Assembly (NCBI GenBank): GCA_027600665.1
Contig: JADGJL010000026.1
Coordinates: 1-64,000, forward strand
Source of the DNA: Irineochytrium annulatum
Taxonomy: Eukaryota > Chytridiomycota > Chytridiomycetes > Chytridiales > Chytridiaceae
DNA: 64,000 nt
Reading direction: 5' to 3'
Part shown: positions 43,579 to 55,104 of the stretch, piece by piece
How positions within the stretch are numbered: position 1 is the stretch's first letter
How the letters are laid out: each line of letters starts with the position of its first letter
Notes under the pieces: model-generated
Database searches by the model: none
The model's input: only the letters and a program-made list of their open reading frames with translations
Told to the model about the DNA's origin: nothing
Made by a program: the position numbers and the translations under genes

Positions 43579-45348
43579 ATGCAGGCCAACGACGATGCTT
43601 TCCCCACAGACTCGTCAGAGCAGCAGAAGGAGGTCGAAGAGTCCATCTTTGAGCTTTACGCGCCCTACCGGCTCGACCCAAGCCTTCTCGCGCAGTACGT
43701 CTCCGGAGCCCTCCGTCGCGATCGCGTTGACCCACACCTTTTTTCCAGGGTCTCCCTTCTGCGCTCGCTGCACTGCAGCTTCATAAAGGGCGGATTCAAC
43801 GGCCTGCGGAAGGGCTTTGTCTCCCTGGATGCTAGCCGGCCGTGGATCATTTTCTGGATGTCGCAGGCATTGGACCTCCTAGGGCATACGTTCACGGACG
43901 CGGAGAAAGACCGGTATGATCGGATCGTGATGTTGAAGTCGTGATGTGTCGCCTTGACGACTGCGTTCAGGATAGTCAACACGCTATCTCGATGCCAGGA
44001 CCCACGCGGTGGATTCGGTGGCGGACCCGGCCAGTTGCCGCATCTTGCCACCACCTACGCCGCGATCAGCGCTTTGGCTATTGTGGGGACTCCTGCGGCA
44101 TATGACTGCGTTGATAGGTTGAGCTGATCAACGTTCGGTGCTAAGTATTACGCATGTATTTATCACCATCATTGTGTAGGGCAGCCCTGCACGACTGGAT
44201 GATGAAGATCAAGCTTCCGGATGGATCTTTTCGGATGCATGAGGGAGGGGAGGTGGACATTCGGTTCGTCAATGTGCTCGGTGGTCATGCGCCGATATGC
44301 ATGGGATACAGCGCTGACAGCCATGTCTTTAACAGCGGGAGCTACTGCGCCGTCTCAGTCGCTAAACTACTCAATATCTTGTCTCCGGACTTGTCGGCGA
44401 ATGTTGGCGAGTTCGTTGCTAGGTGTCAGACGTACGAGGGGGGCATTGGGAGCTCACCGAGGGTTGAGGCGCACGGAGGGTACACCTTCTGTGGTCTGGC
44501 AGCCGCGGAGATAGTCGGTGGGGCGGAGTTGATGGATTTGGAGGCGCTAATGGTTGGTATACATCTGACTTGTTTGCATGGACGCAATGGGGCTACGCCG
44601 TATTTGGCGATATTGACCTTTCTTCGCCGTCAAAAACAGTCTTTCGTTGTGTCCAGGCAAATGGAGTACGAGGGTGGCTTTCAGGGGCGGACGAACAAGC
44701 TTGTGGACGGCTGCTATTCGTTTTGGCAAGGAGGAACGTCGCCACTTCTTGAAGTGATTCTGCAGCGGCGTAATGGTGTGTTCATACAGAACCAGGGGAT
44801 GTACTGACAGAATTTTGAATGCAGGTGTAGCGTTACCTGCGGGCTTGATGGATAGAGGTCCGTGTTTTTCGAACAGCGGAGTGGTTATAATGGTAGATCG
44901 CAGGACGACTACAGGAGTACATTCTCATATGCTGCCAGAACAGGTCGTCGGGAGGCCTGCTGGATAAACCTGAAAAGTGAGAGTTAATTTCTTCGAGTTG
45001 GCTCAAGCGATCCGTATTAAGACTTCACGTCTAGGTCGCCGGATTTATACCACACCTGCTACTGCTTAAGCGGTCTTTCCGTCGCTCAACACGCTTACTT
45101 TTGGGACACTACGGAGCGGGACTTCGTCGCGACCGAATCGGAAGTTATAGGGGACCCAAGCAATCGAGTTGTAAGTATCTCAGCAGCTAATTTGGGTTTA
45201 CGTATGCATTATATTCGAGACTAGTGTTTCTACACTTCCGTGTTAATTATGCGACTGATGATAATTATTATAGCTACCTACACATCCCATACACAACATC
45301 CGGTACTGCCACGTGAGAAAGATAATAGACTACTTTAGTGCGATTTAG
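43579..45348 (+). CDS. FNTB: Protein farnesyltransferase beta subunit
   Basis: Nine exons: 43579-43913, 43971-44117, 44180-44263, 44336-44552, 44640-44775, 44825-44857, 44904-44976, 45035-45170 and 45274-45348 (411 aa). Beta-barrel repeats carry CQDPRGGFGGGPGQLPHLATTYAA, PDGSFRMHEGGEVD and the zinc-site regions EGGFQGRTNKLVDGCYSFWQ and LYHTCYCLSGLSVAQH. With the alpha subunit it farnesylates CaaX proteins such as Ras. The N-terminal segment aligns with known subunits from residue 10 on, so the ATG at 43579 is credible although only 48 bp separate it from the RBBP4 stop. Several introns are open, so unspliced frames look deceptively long. Confidence 0.94.
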
Positions 45349-45548
45349 CTTGCATGTGCATATAACCTCATCAGCGCGATCTTCATTAGCATAGCCACAA
45401 GTAAAATTGCGTAGCAAAAAGTAATAAATGATATAGATGATACAAAATAACATACAGAAACCATCCAATGAATAATGAAGAGGATATAAATGCCTTCGAC
45501 ATCGAAGTTCATGATTTTGAATGTGTAAAGAGTAGTGATCGAAGTCCT

Positions 45549-47752
45549 TCACAGATATCTGCGTCTGGCGTTAATGAACCAGTCATTGATCTGGTTCAAT
45601 CTTAACCCCGTCGTCTTGGCAAGGTTCTTCTTGACCTCGTCCGACGGGTATGGGTCGGACTGATGGTCCATCAGCCAGCTGAAAAGGCTCGCCGTCACGT
45701 CCGGCCTGTGGTTCGGCCTCGTTTTGGCGCGTGCCGTGGCCGGGCGTGATGTCGACGACGCCTTCCTGCCTGCTGTCGCTCGCGACGCCGTCTCGACCGG
45801 TGATGTCTCAGCGTCACCAGTCCCGTCAGTGCCGGACGTCACCCGCTCCGTCTCGTCCGACGACCCCGACCCCGAGGCTTCGCTGTGGCTGTGACTCTGG
45901 CTCTGAGCGTGACGAGAGGCCTCCATCTTGGCAGCGAAGGTGGCCGCCGCAGCAGCTGCCGCAGCCGCCGCGCGGTCGACGGCCGAGGTCCTCCTCCTCT
46001 GCAGGGCGCGCCTCTCCTGCGCCGCCGCCTCCACGGCTTCCGCGTTCACTTCCTGGGCCGGTTGAGGGCTCGCTGCCGAGGCGACGGCGGCGACAGCGGC
46101 CTGCATCTGCGCAACAGTAGCGGCCTGCATTTGTACAGGTGCGGGCATGGGTCTCATGTGCAGCATCCCCGCCGGATGCGCGTGCTGCTGCTGCTGCTGT
46201 GCTGTCGCGTTTGGCGACGGCGCGTGCATAGGGTAGTAGTACGGGAAGTAGTATGGCCTCGGTGTACCTCCCACCATGGCCTGCGGATGATGCGGGTGGG
46301 ACAGCGCCATCGGCGTCGGGTATCCCATCCCAGGCGGGAGGTGCATAGGCACCATGTGAGGGTGGTGCGGGTGGGCCTGTATCGGGTAGGAGTGTGGGTA
46401 GCCCGGGAGCATTTGTGGATGGTGGGAAGGGTAACCGAGCGGGATGGGCTGGAGGCCCTGGTGGTGGGGGTGCATAACTTGCTGGGGCGGGCGAAGGTGG
46501 GTAAGCATCACGGGCATTGGCATGGGCATGTGGGACAACGTGGGTGCGCCGTCGTATTTTGGGAGCGGCGTCGGGTGCGGAGTTGGCAGGGGTCGGAGTC
46601 CGTGGGGAAGCTGCGTGACGTTGCCGTTCGGCGTGCGCAACTCGTGGCCGAACCCAGGCTCAGTCTTTGAAAGATCGCGGTCCTGGCCCCCATCCTTCAG
46701 CTCGAACAAGGCTCCGAATGCGTCGTCATCCGCACCGCTCTCAAAGGGATCGCCTAGGTTGGAAGGAAGTTGGCCGTCACCATGACGCGACAAATCCGAG
46801 TCGAACGGTGTTGAGCCAATGTTGTTCTAGCAAATCTCATTTTAGTCAAAGAGAATGAAGAAAAATAGCGCAAACTTTTGCCACTTACATTGAAGAACGC
46901 GAAGGCGGAGTTATCCTGGAACGAGAGCGGAGTGTCGAAAAAGGTTCTGTGTCGCTTCGCGTCCGACGCTTCATCATCGGTTTCGGGACCTTTGCGTTTG
47001 CGAGGCAAGGGCGTAAAGCTCATATCCGAATGGAACGGCGTGGAGTCCTGCGAGCTCAAAGTCAGCCGAAGGTCCCGAAAATGTAAGGAAGCGGCTGCAA
47101 CGTACATGAACACCACCAATGTCGTCCAAGAACAAATCGTCATTACTGTGGGTCTCACTGAATCCCGACGAGCCCCGCCGCGAGCCGCCGTTGTCGTCGT
47201 CCTCGATGACGATGCAGTCGTCGTCCAGCGGCTCGTCGTCCCCGTACTCGAGCCGTCGGTACGCCGCCATTCTCGCGTCCCCGTCGACACCCGCCAGCCC
47301 TCCCGTCCCCATCGAGTCCTCCTGCTGGACCGGGCTATCCCGCGAAGTCGATCCGGGTGACGGCTGCGAAGAGCAAGGGCCATGTCAATGTTGGACAGGA
47401 ATGTCCGAAATTGAAGTGGGAGCATACTCACCAGCGTAGCTTTCAGCCCAGCACCGGGGGCAGCGCCGGACATCGTCCTCGGCGTCGCGTAGCCGTCCGT
47501 CCCAAGGCTGGAATCCGATGGCTGTGGTGTGGAGGCCGCCGCGTTGGTGATGGCTTTCGCGTCCGACTCCGGCATGTACCTCGAGACAAGGTTGAACAGG
47601 TCCTCGTCCTGCGTGTCGGCAATGTCCCTCTTCAGCAGCAGCGACGTCGGGACCGACGGGTCGAACAGGGAGGATTCGGCCGCGGTGGCGGCGGAGGTAG
47701 CGGCGAAGGGCTGGGGCGGCGACGACTTCGGGGAAGGCAGCGCGCTGACCAT
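45549..47752 (-). CDS. TALE-class homeodomain transcription factor
   Basis: Four exons: 47752-47432, 47363-47106, 47047-46889 and 46826-45549 (671 aa). The homeodomain is at the extreme C-terminus: NHRPDVTASLFSWLMDHQSD, the PYP three-residue loop extension, and helix 3 LNQINDWFINARRRYL with the invariant Trp, Phe, Asn and Arg. The long N-terminal region has acidic patches, a putative nuclear signal (PRKRK), His/Pro/Met-rich and Gln repeats, and an Ala run. TALE factors (PBX/Knotted type) act as DNA-binding regulators, often as heterodimers; in fungi some control development or mating. The donor of exon 2 (GTACGT) was chosen over a closer GTTCAT. Confidence 0.9.
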
Positions 47753-48303
47753 CGCTGTCGTCGAACTGCTGTCGCTGGCGTTGGATGCTGGTGGCGGCGT
47801 GGACTTCGTTGAACGCGATGGTTGTTGGTAATTGCAGTATCTAGTCTAGTCTACCGGCAGGCAGCCGGGCAGAGCGGTGGAGGAGCAGACGTAGAGAGAT
47901 AGAGCAAGGATCGGTTGCAGGAGAAGGAATGTTGGTGGTGCGGTCTGGTCTCTCCGGCGGGAAAGAGAGATGTCCGTCGACCGGTCGTCGATACCGACGA
48001 AAACGCGAGGAGGAGCCGCGTTATTACGACCTGGGTTAAAAAAGAGGAGCCCTGGCTAGCGTGCCAGGGTCGGATGTGGGCACTTCAAGCCCCGACAGCG
48101 CTGCGGACGCAGGAGTACGGGCGACGCAAGTGGCCAGCCGTCTCCCTGGCCATGCGCGGTAATCATCTCATCACTGGCTTTGCAGTGGACCTCCCTGGTC
48201 AGTCCAGTATGACCGCCAAGTTCGGCGGGGTCCTGGTGCTGAAGGCCAGGGCCAAGCCTAGAGACCCTGGTCAAAAGTCTAAGTCAACCTCCCAACCATC
48301 CCC
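47753..48303. other. Divergent intergenic region
   Basis: Upstream of the TALE gene and of the AIG2-like gene. Purine-rich near 47880-47935. Short frames on both strands look non-coding. Confidence 0.5.
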
Positions 48304-48902
48304 ATGCCCGCTGGCTGCTTCTTCTATGGGTCCCTTCAATCGCCCGCAGTCTTCAACCACGTAACGCAGCGCGCCGCCTCCGCTGCGTTCCCCACCACGG
48401 CGGCGACGCTTGATGGCCACCGGAGGTTCACAGGTTTGCCGATTCTGTTGAAACGGAGCCTTGTGTGATGCGATGATAAGTGAAGGGCGAGTGGTACCCG
48501 GCCGTAGTTCCTCTGGAGAGCTTCTCCGTTAAAGGCCTGCTTGTGGAAGGTGCGGTTTTTGTTCCTACCTCTCCCGTTCCGATAAGGGCAGGGACGACGA
48601 GACTTGTTTCTTTTTATTTACGATCGACGGCGCCTGGGCCGCTGCGGCTCGGAGCTGATGTTCTCAATACTGAACATCTAGCAGAGGTGACGGAGGCTGA
48701 AATGGCGATGCTGGACCGGTTCGAGGGCTCCGAATACACGCGGGAGCTCGTCACCGTCTCGTTGGAGGACGGCTCCAAGCGGTCGGTCTTTACCTACATT
48801 TGGTCCAGCTCAAGGGATGTCCTGGATACTGCAGAATGGAGCTACGATGAGTTTCAGAGGAGGAATGTGCCTACAGCTATTGTCCGGAACGAAATATCGT
48901 GA
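48304..48902 (+). CDS. AIG2/gamma-glutamylcyclotransferase-like protein
   Basis: Exons 48304-48433, 48481-48549 and 48685-48902 give 138 aa. The start MPAGCFFYGSLQSPAVFNHV carries the YGSL substrate-binding loop of the AIG2/GGCT fold. VKGLLVEEV and the catalytic-region MLDRFEGSEYTRELVTV, with the conserved Glu, follow. The family releases 5-oxoproline from gamma-glutamyl compounds or acts on related amides. The second intron is 135 nt and open; if retained it adds 45 residues in the middle of the fold, so the spliced form is preferred but not certain. Confidence 0.8.
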
Positions 48903-49298
48903 TTAAGGGCGACTTCTTGGTCTGTGTATCTCGTTCTTGGTTTAATAGGGCGGCGCCGGCGCTATCTGGTCATCGCACGTTAGCTCCAAAAAAAATTTTC
49001 CTCCCTGTTCACTTATTAAAGTACCCATTGTTTTGGTGCACGTTTAACCCTTTTATTCGTTGGACGAGAGGGAGAAACTGTTAATTCTGGAACACCTGTG
49101 TCTTTAATATCATGCATATCTTCCCCATCATTTATGGTTGTGCTGGTTTTTCAAGCCACTGCGCCTGAATGACCATCGCCGCTGTCTTGTCGGCATTCGA
49201 GTTGGCCCCGACCGCAAAGCGGAAGGAGATGTAAGGCACTACTTGATCATCCTCCTTCGATTCCTCCCTGCATCATCCTTGCCATAGACCGCGTGCTG
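48903..49298. other. Intergenic
   Basis: 3' flank of the AIG2-like gene with an A-run near 48990, then the promoter of the F-box/WD40 gene. No gene recognised. Confidence 0.5.
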
Positions 49299-50902
49299 AT
49301 GCATCAACCCCCACCGTCGTACAGCCTAACACGCCTGGTGTCGCTCCTCACGCCGTCGGAGCTCTGGCTGGTCCAGACGCTCCTCCAGGACCTTCGCGTG
49401 ACGGCCGACCCGATTGTGCACCTCCCCGTCGAGCTGATCCTGCGCCTCGCGGGATGGTTGGGATCCCTGCGCGACCTGGCCAACCTGTCGATGGTCAGCA
49501 GGGCGTGGAACGACTTGGCCGTGAGGTCCGAGGTGGCGGACGCGTTCTGGAGGCAGGTGGCGGGTGCGGTCGGGTGGCATCGGGGTGTGGGTGGCGAGGG
49601 TGGATCGAGGGTGGTGTTGAGGAGGAATGTGGGGATACGGGATTCGTATCTGGTATGAGTCCTTGAATTTTGTTACCTTACAGTGCCGCTAGGGAGTCAA
49701 CATCACCGCGAAGCCCGAATGCTTCCTGCTCTTCAACTTCCAAGGCCACCACAATCGCGTGATGGGCTGCCAATTCGTCGACATTGACAAGTCGGGCTCC
49801 GAGTCGCTGGTCGCGGATCAACGTGACACGTCCAAGGACGCTTACGATATATGCTCAAGTCCGCGGCGTTCTCGTCGGTTGCTTATCACCGGCTCTGCGG
49901 ATGGGACAATCAGGTTATGGGACGCGGCGGATAACGTTGGTCCACTTATATATTTGTCATGATCGAGGCCTAAAGCGAACACAGATGCGGATAGCAAGCT
50001 CCATCCCAACATCGTCGCTCTCTTGCCTCCATGTGTCACCAACACACCTTCTAATAGCCTACGGCACCTTTAGCCGCCAAATAACAACCCATCACCTTCT
50101 TACTGGCGCCCGGCTGCCAAACCAACCTCAACCCGGCATCGCCACCTCCGCTATCCTCTCGCTCGCCATCGACCCGGATCCGAACTCTCGCGACCTGGTG
50201 GTCGGCTGCCTCGACGGCTCCATCTTCGTCACACCGTGGTCCTCCGGCGCGCCGGGATTGCCACAGCGGGGTGCGACGCTGCTGGCCATGGTCCAGCAGA
50301 AAGTTTCGGCCATCCGGATCCGTGGTGACACGCTGGCAATCGGGACGGGGTTCGGGAGCGTGCACGTATGGACGCGATCGGCAACGGGTTGGACGGCTCA
50401 CAGGACTTCGGATGTTGGGGACATGTTCGTGAACGATCCATTGAGGTCCGTAGATGTGACGGAGGGGGAGATGCCAGTGCGGGTTGTGGCGGCCTCGTCG
50501 CGGTACGTCGCGCTGTTCGAGGATGACGATGAAGGGGCCGTGGCGATGGGAGACAAGGATGGCGCCACTGGGCTGAAATTGAAGTGCTGGTCGAGGAACT
50601 GGGACGCGGGTGGGGGTATCCACCAGGTGGCGTTTTCGGGCTTCGTGGCGGGCACGGGCATGCGGAGGGAGAGGTTCGTGGTGTCGGTCGAGAATGGGAA
50701 GGTCGTTATCAGGGAGGTTGAGGGGTTGGCGCAGAGACGGGTGATGTCGTTTAAAGGCGCGCACGGGGCCGGACCTGCCGGGATGGGGAACGAGTCGATG
50801 CGGTTGGCGGTTGATGGACGGGGGATGGTGGCTGTTGCGGACGCGAGAGGCAACGTGACGGTGATGACTCTGTTGTGCAATGATAAGGTAACTGGGCAGT
50901 AG
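49299..50902 (+). CDS. F-box protein with WD40-like repeats
   Basis: Exons 49299-49652, 49693-49935 and 49985-50902 give 504 aa; the ATG at 49299 is the first in the frame. The F-box is IVHLPVELILRLAGWLGSLRDLANLSMVSRAWNDLA near residue 35. WD-type strands follow: LLITGSADGTIRLWD, DLVVGCLDGSIFVTPW, TLAIGTGFGSVHVW and VVSVENGKVVIRE. This is the architecture of SCF substrate receptors of the FBXW group. The second donor (GTTGGT) is weak but restores frame. A terminal intron close to the stop cannot be excluded. Confidence 0.8.
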
Positions 50903-51039
50903 AAACGCTCACCATGAATTCAATGTATTTTATTACCACGCGCGCTCTATGATCAGACTATTTCCAAGAATGCTAGGATAAAGACTGTGGAGAATTCAAC
51001 CACACATCGCCCTCTCCAGTTGGGGCAGTCTGTGAAAGA

Positions 51040-54000
51040 ATGGGGTTGCAAAGGCCACCTTTCATGCTCGGCAAACCACTCTGTCCGATCCGGCGACCCC
51101 TGAGCATCAACTGGCACATCCCATTTCGACCCGTCTTCGGAGCGCGATATCGACCGGCGTTAAACCACCGACCGACCACCTCGTCGACTTCAACACCCTT
51201 ATCCCTGCGCGAGGAGGTTCAGAAGGCCTACCATCACCTCGCAGAGCTTGACAGTATCTACAATCATCGCAAACCCGACTGCTACAGCGTTACCATGCCT
51301 GCCACCATTCTGGACGGGAAGGCCATCGCCGAGTGAGTATCCGAGTGCCATGATCAACACTGCAGCATTCGGCTGGCGATCGCGGGCGTGCATGATCTGA
51401 CCGCTGGGAAATCGCAGCTCTCTGCGGGAGAAGCTGCATGCAGAGATCGAGGAGATGGGCCGTCTCTATGACGGATTCGCGCCGCACCTCACTGTCGTCC
51501 AGGTTGGCGATCGTGAGGACTCGAGCGTATACGTGCGCATGAAGCAGCAGGCGGCGATCAAGGTGTGTGGGCTTAGCACATCGCCTTCTCCTTTTTTTTC
51601 TAATCTGGTCTTAATCTTGCTTGACTTAAAACGTTTAAAGGCCGGCATCAAGTTCACCATCGAGAAGCTGAGCGGAGACGTCTCCCAGAGCGAGGTATAC
51701 TGATGCCTTGTTTTTGGATCGTTACTGTTAATAAACATACGACATGTGGCAGGTGTTGAACTTGGTCCAGCTGCTAAACGCCGACCCTAACGTCCACGGC
51801 ATCCTCGTGCAACTCCCCCTTCCCCAAAACTTCGACGAGCGCCTCATCACCGAGTCCATTGACACGAGGAAGGATGTCGATGGGTATGTCTGTTAATACT
51901 TTACGTGTTGCACTCCATGACTGGCGGTAACCCTTGTTCAACAGCTTTCACTCCTCCAACATCGGCCGACTGGCCAAGCGCGATACCGAGCCCCTCTTCG
52001 TCCCCTGCACGCCCAAAGGTGTGATGGTCCTCCTTGAGCAAGCCGGCATCGACCCGAACGGGAAGAAGGCTGTCGTTATCGGCCGCAGCAACATCGTCGG
52101 CATGCCCGTCGCACACCTCCTCACCGCCCGCAATGCCACCGTCACCGTCTGTCACTCGAGGACCGTCAACCTGGAGGAGATCGTCCGGACCGCAGACATC
52201 ATCGTCGCGGCCGTCGGGGTTCCGCAACTTGTAAAGGGGAATTGGGTTAAGTCGGGAGCGATTGTTATTGATGTTGGGACCAACGCTGTGCCTGGTAAGA
52301 TGCTTGTTTCCTTGATCATGGCTGACGGTTCCTAACAGATTCGACGAAGAAGGCTGGCATCCGGTGGGTCGGCGACGTCGACTTCGACGCCGTGTCCCAG
52401 GTGGCAGCGGCCATCACACCCGTCCCGGGCGGTGTCGGCCCGATGACCGTCGCGATGCTTATGGATAACACCGTTCTTTCCGCCAAGCGTTACCTGAAGG
52501 GATTTAAAATCCCGACGGACTACTTGAAGCTGAAGCGCCTGGAGCCGGTCCCTAGCGATATCGAGATCGCACTGGCTCACCGCCCAAAGCCGATCGCGCG
52601 CGTTGCTGAGGAACTTGGCTTGTTCTCTGCCGAGTTCGAGAATTACGGCCCGTACAAGGCTAAGATCAACCTTTCCGTCCTTGACAGGCTGAAGAATCGC
52701 AAGGACGGGAAGTACATCGTTGTCACAGGGTAAGTAGTTATGAACTTTTGATGCCAAATGCACTAACAAATGTGCTTTGTAGTATCACTCCCACACCTCT
52801 CGGCGAAGGCAAGTCGACCACCACCATTGGTCTCTGCCAGGCACTCGGGGCGAACCTCAAGAAGACGGCTTTCGCCTGCGTTCGCCAACCCTCCCAGGGC
52901 CCAACTTTCGGTATCAAGGGCGGGGCCGCGGGGGGCGGCTACTCGCAGGTCATCCCCATGGACGAGTTCAACCTCCACCTCACGGGCGACATCCATGCCG
53001 TCACGGCCGCCAACAACCTTCTCGCGGCCGCCATCGACGCCAGAATGTTCCACGAGGCCACCCAGTCGGACGAGGCCCTGTTCAACCGGCTTTGTCCGAA
53101 GAAGAAGGGGAAAAGGTCGTTCGCGCCCGTCATGTTGAAGCGGTTGGCAAAGTTTGGGATTAGCAAGACGGACCCGGAGGATCTCACGCCGGAGGAGAGG
53201 AGGAACTTCGCGAGGCTCGACATTGACCCAGAGACCATCACGTGGCAGAGGGTTTTGGACACGAATGACCGGTTCCTCAGGAAGGTCAATGTTGGGCTGG
53301 GCAAGCAGGAGCAGGGGAAGACGAGGGAGACTGGGTTTGATATCGCTGTCGCTAGTGAGGTCATGGCTGTGCTGGCGCTCACGAAGGACCTGGGAGATAT
53401 GAGGGAAAGGTGTGTTTGCGATGCCTACTCAATTACTATGTGTGCTTGATGCTAACCGAGTAATTTACCAGGCTCGGCAATATGGTTGTCGCGAGCAGCA
53501 AGTCTGGCTTGCCCGTTACTTGCGATGATATCGGTTGCGGCGGGGCCCTTACCGTTCTCATGAAAGACGCTATCAAGCCAAACTTGATGCAGACGCTTGA
53601 GGTATTGTTTGCGGCTTTCTTTGCCGCTGTGAAGTGACCAAAATTTGCAGGGCACCCCGGTGTTCGTCCACGCTGGTCCCTTCGCTAACATCGCCCACGG
53701 CAACTCCTCAATTCTTGCCGACCGCATTGCCCTGAAGCTTGCCGGCACCGAGCCCGCTGGCGCCCATGGCGCCGAGGACGAGCCTGGATACGTCGTGACC
53801 GAGGCCGGATTCGGCGCCGACATTGGCATGGAGAAATTCTTCGACATCAAGTGCCGCGCATCCGGGCTCATTCCCTCCGCCGTCGTCCTCGTCGCTACCG
53901 TCCGGTCCCTCAAGATGCACGGCGGCGGGCCCGACGTTATCGCCGGAGCCCCGATCCCCGAGACCTACTCGACCGAAAACCTTGAGCTTGTCGAGAAGGG

Positions 54001-54729
54001 GTGCGCGAACATGGGAAAGCATATCTCCAACGCCAGGAGGTTCGGTGTGCCCGTCGTCGTGGCCATCAACCGCTTCAGCGCCGACACGGACGAGGAGGTC
54101 GAGCTCATTAGAAAAAAGGCGCTCGAGGCCGGCGCGGAAGATGCCGTCTCGTGCTTCCACTGGGCGAAGGGTGGGGAGGGTGCTGTCGACCTCGCCAGGG
54201 CCGTGGTGAAGGCCACCAGCGGGGACAAGGTGGGCGAGTTCAAGTTCCTCTACGAGCTTGGTCTGCCCATCGAGGAGAAGATCGCGATCATTGCGAAGCA
54301 GATGTACGGGGCGGACGGGATCGAGCTAAGCGAGCTTGCGAAGAAGAAGATCGAGGTTTACACGAAGCAGGTAAGCATTTTGTAACTCTCGTATGCGACT
54401 TTTACTAATCAAGTGTCCTTTTAGGGCTTTGCCAACCTTCCCATCTGCATGGCAAAGACGCATCTATCGATCTCTCACGACCCGAAGCTGAAAGGCGTCC
54501 CGACCGGATTCACCGTTCCCGTGCGTGACATCCGGGCCTCTGTCGGCGCTGGCTTCCTGTATCCGTTGTTGGGTGAGATGCAGACAATGCCTGGGTTGTC
54601 CACGGTACGTTTTAATGACCCTATTAGATATAAAGTCAATTTACTTAAATGTTCTATATGATCTAGCGCCCCGGGTTCTTCGACATTGATCTGGACGTAG
54701 AGACGGGACGGGTGATTGGACTGTTTTAG
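51040..54729 (+). CDS. MTHFD1: Trifunctional C1-tetrahydrofolate synthase
   Basis: Eleven exons from 51040 (or 51295): first exon to 51332, then 51418-51562, 51641-51694, 51753-51883, 51945-52294, 52339-52729, 52783-53409, 53472-53601, 53651-54370, 54425-54604 and 54667-54729. Dehydrogenase/cyclohydrolase motifs include the [11 protein letters not shown] lysine region, ILVQLPLP and [14 protein letters not shown]. The formyl-THF synthetase part begins with the P-loop [11 protein letters not shown] and has [17 protein letters not shown]. From ATG 51295 it is 942 aa, matching cytosolic Ade3. From ATG 51040 an 85-residue extension, rich in Arg and lacking Asp/Glu until its end, resembles a mitochondrial presequence (1027 aa). 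It interconverts one-carbon folates for purine and thymidylate synthesis. Confidence 0.95.
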
Positions 54730-55104
54730 ATGACTATACTTGGGGTAGAACATAATGGTAGTAATTTAGCAATGAGAATAAAGCTCAAGGACCTCAGTTT
54801 GTTATCATTGGTTCCCGTTCTTTGTGGCCTCTTGCCTTTAACGCTTTCGTAGAAATGTAGTCATCAAGCGTTAGATAATTCATGGTTACTCAAATATGAA
54901 CATGGTTTATGACACGCATTTACACCTTGATCGCTAGAAACAGGTCCTAAGTTTATTAATATCACGCCCCGGACCATCACCCCACAGACAGGTAAATATC
55001 CTTAGCCCCCATACATAACCCACAGAGTAAAACGATACAGTTTTTTCACCACAGTAGACAATAGAAGATATGTACAGTCCATAACTTAAACCTACACAGG
55101 CTCA
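54730..55104. other. Intergenic, convergent flanks
   Basis: AT-rich region between the convergent C1-THF synthase and glycogen phosphorylase genes, with an AATAAAG signal near 54777-54783. No gene recognised. Confidence 0.5.
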
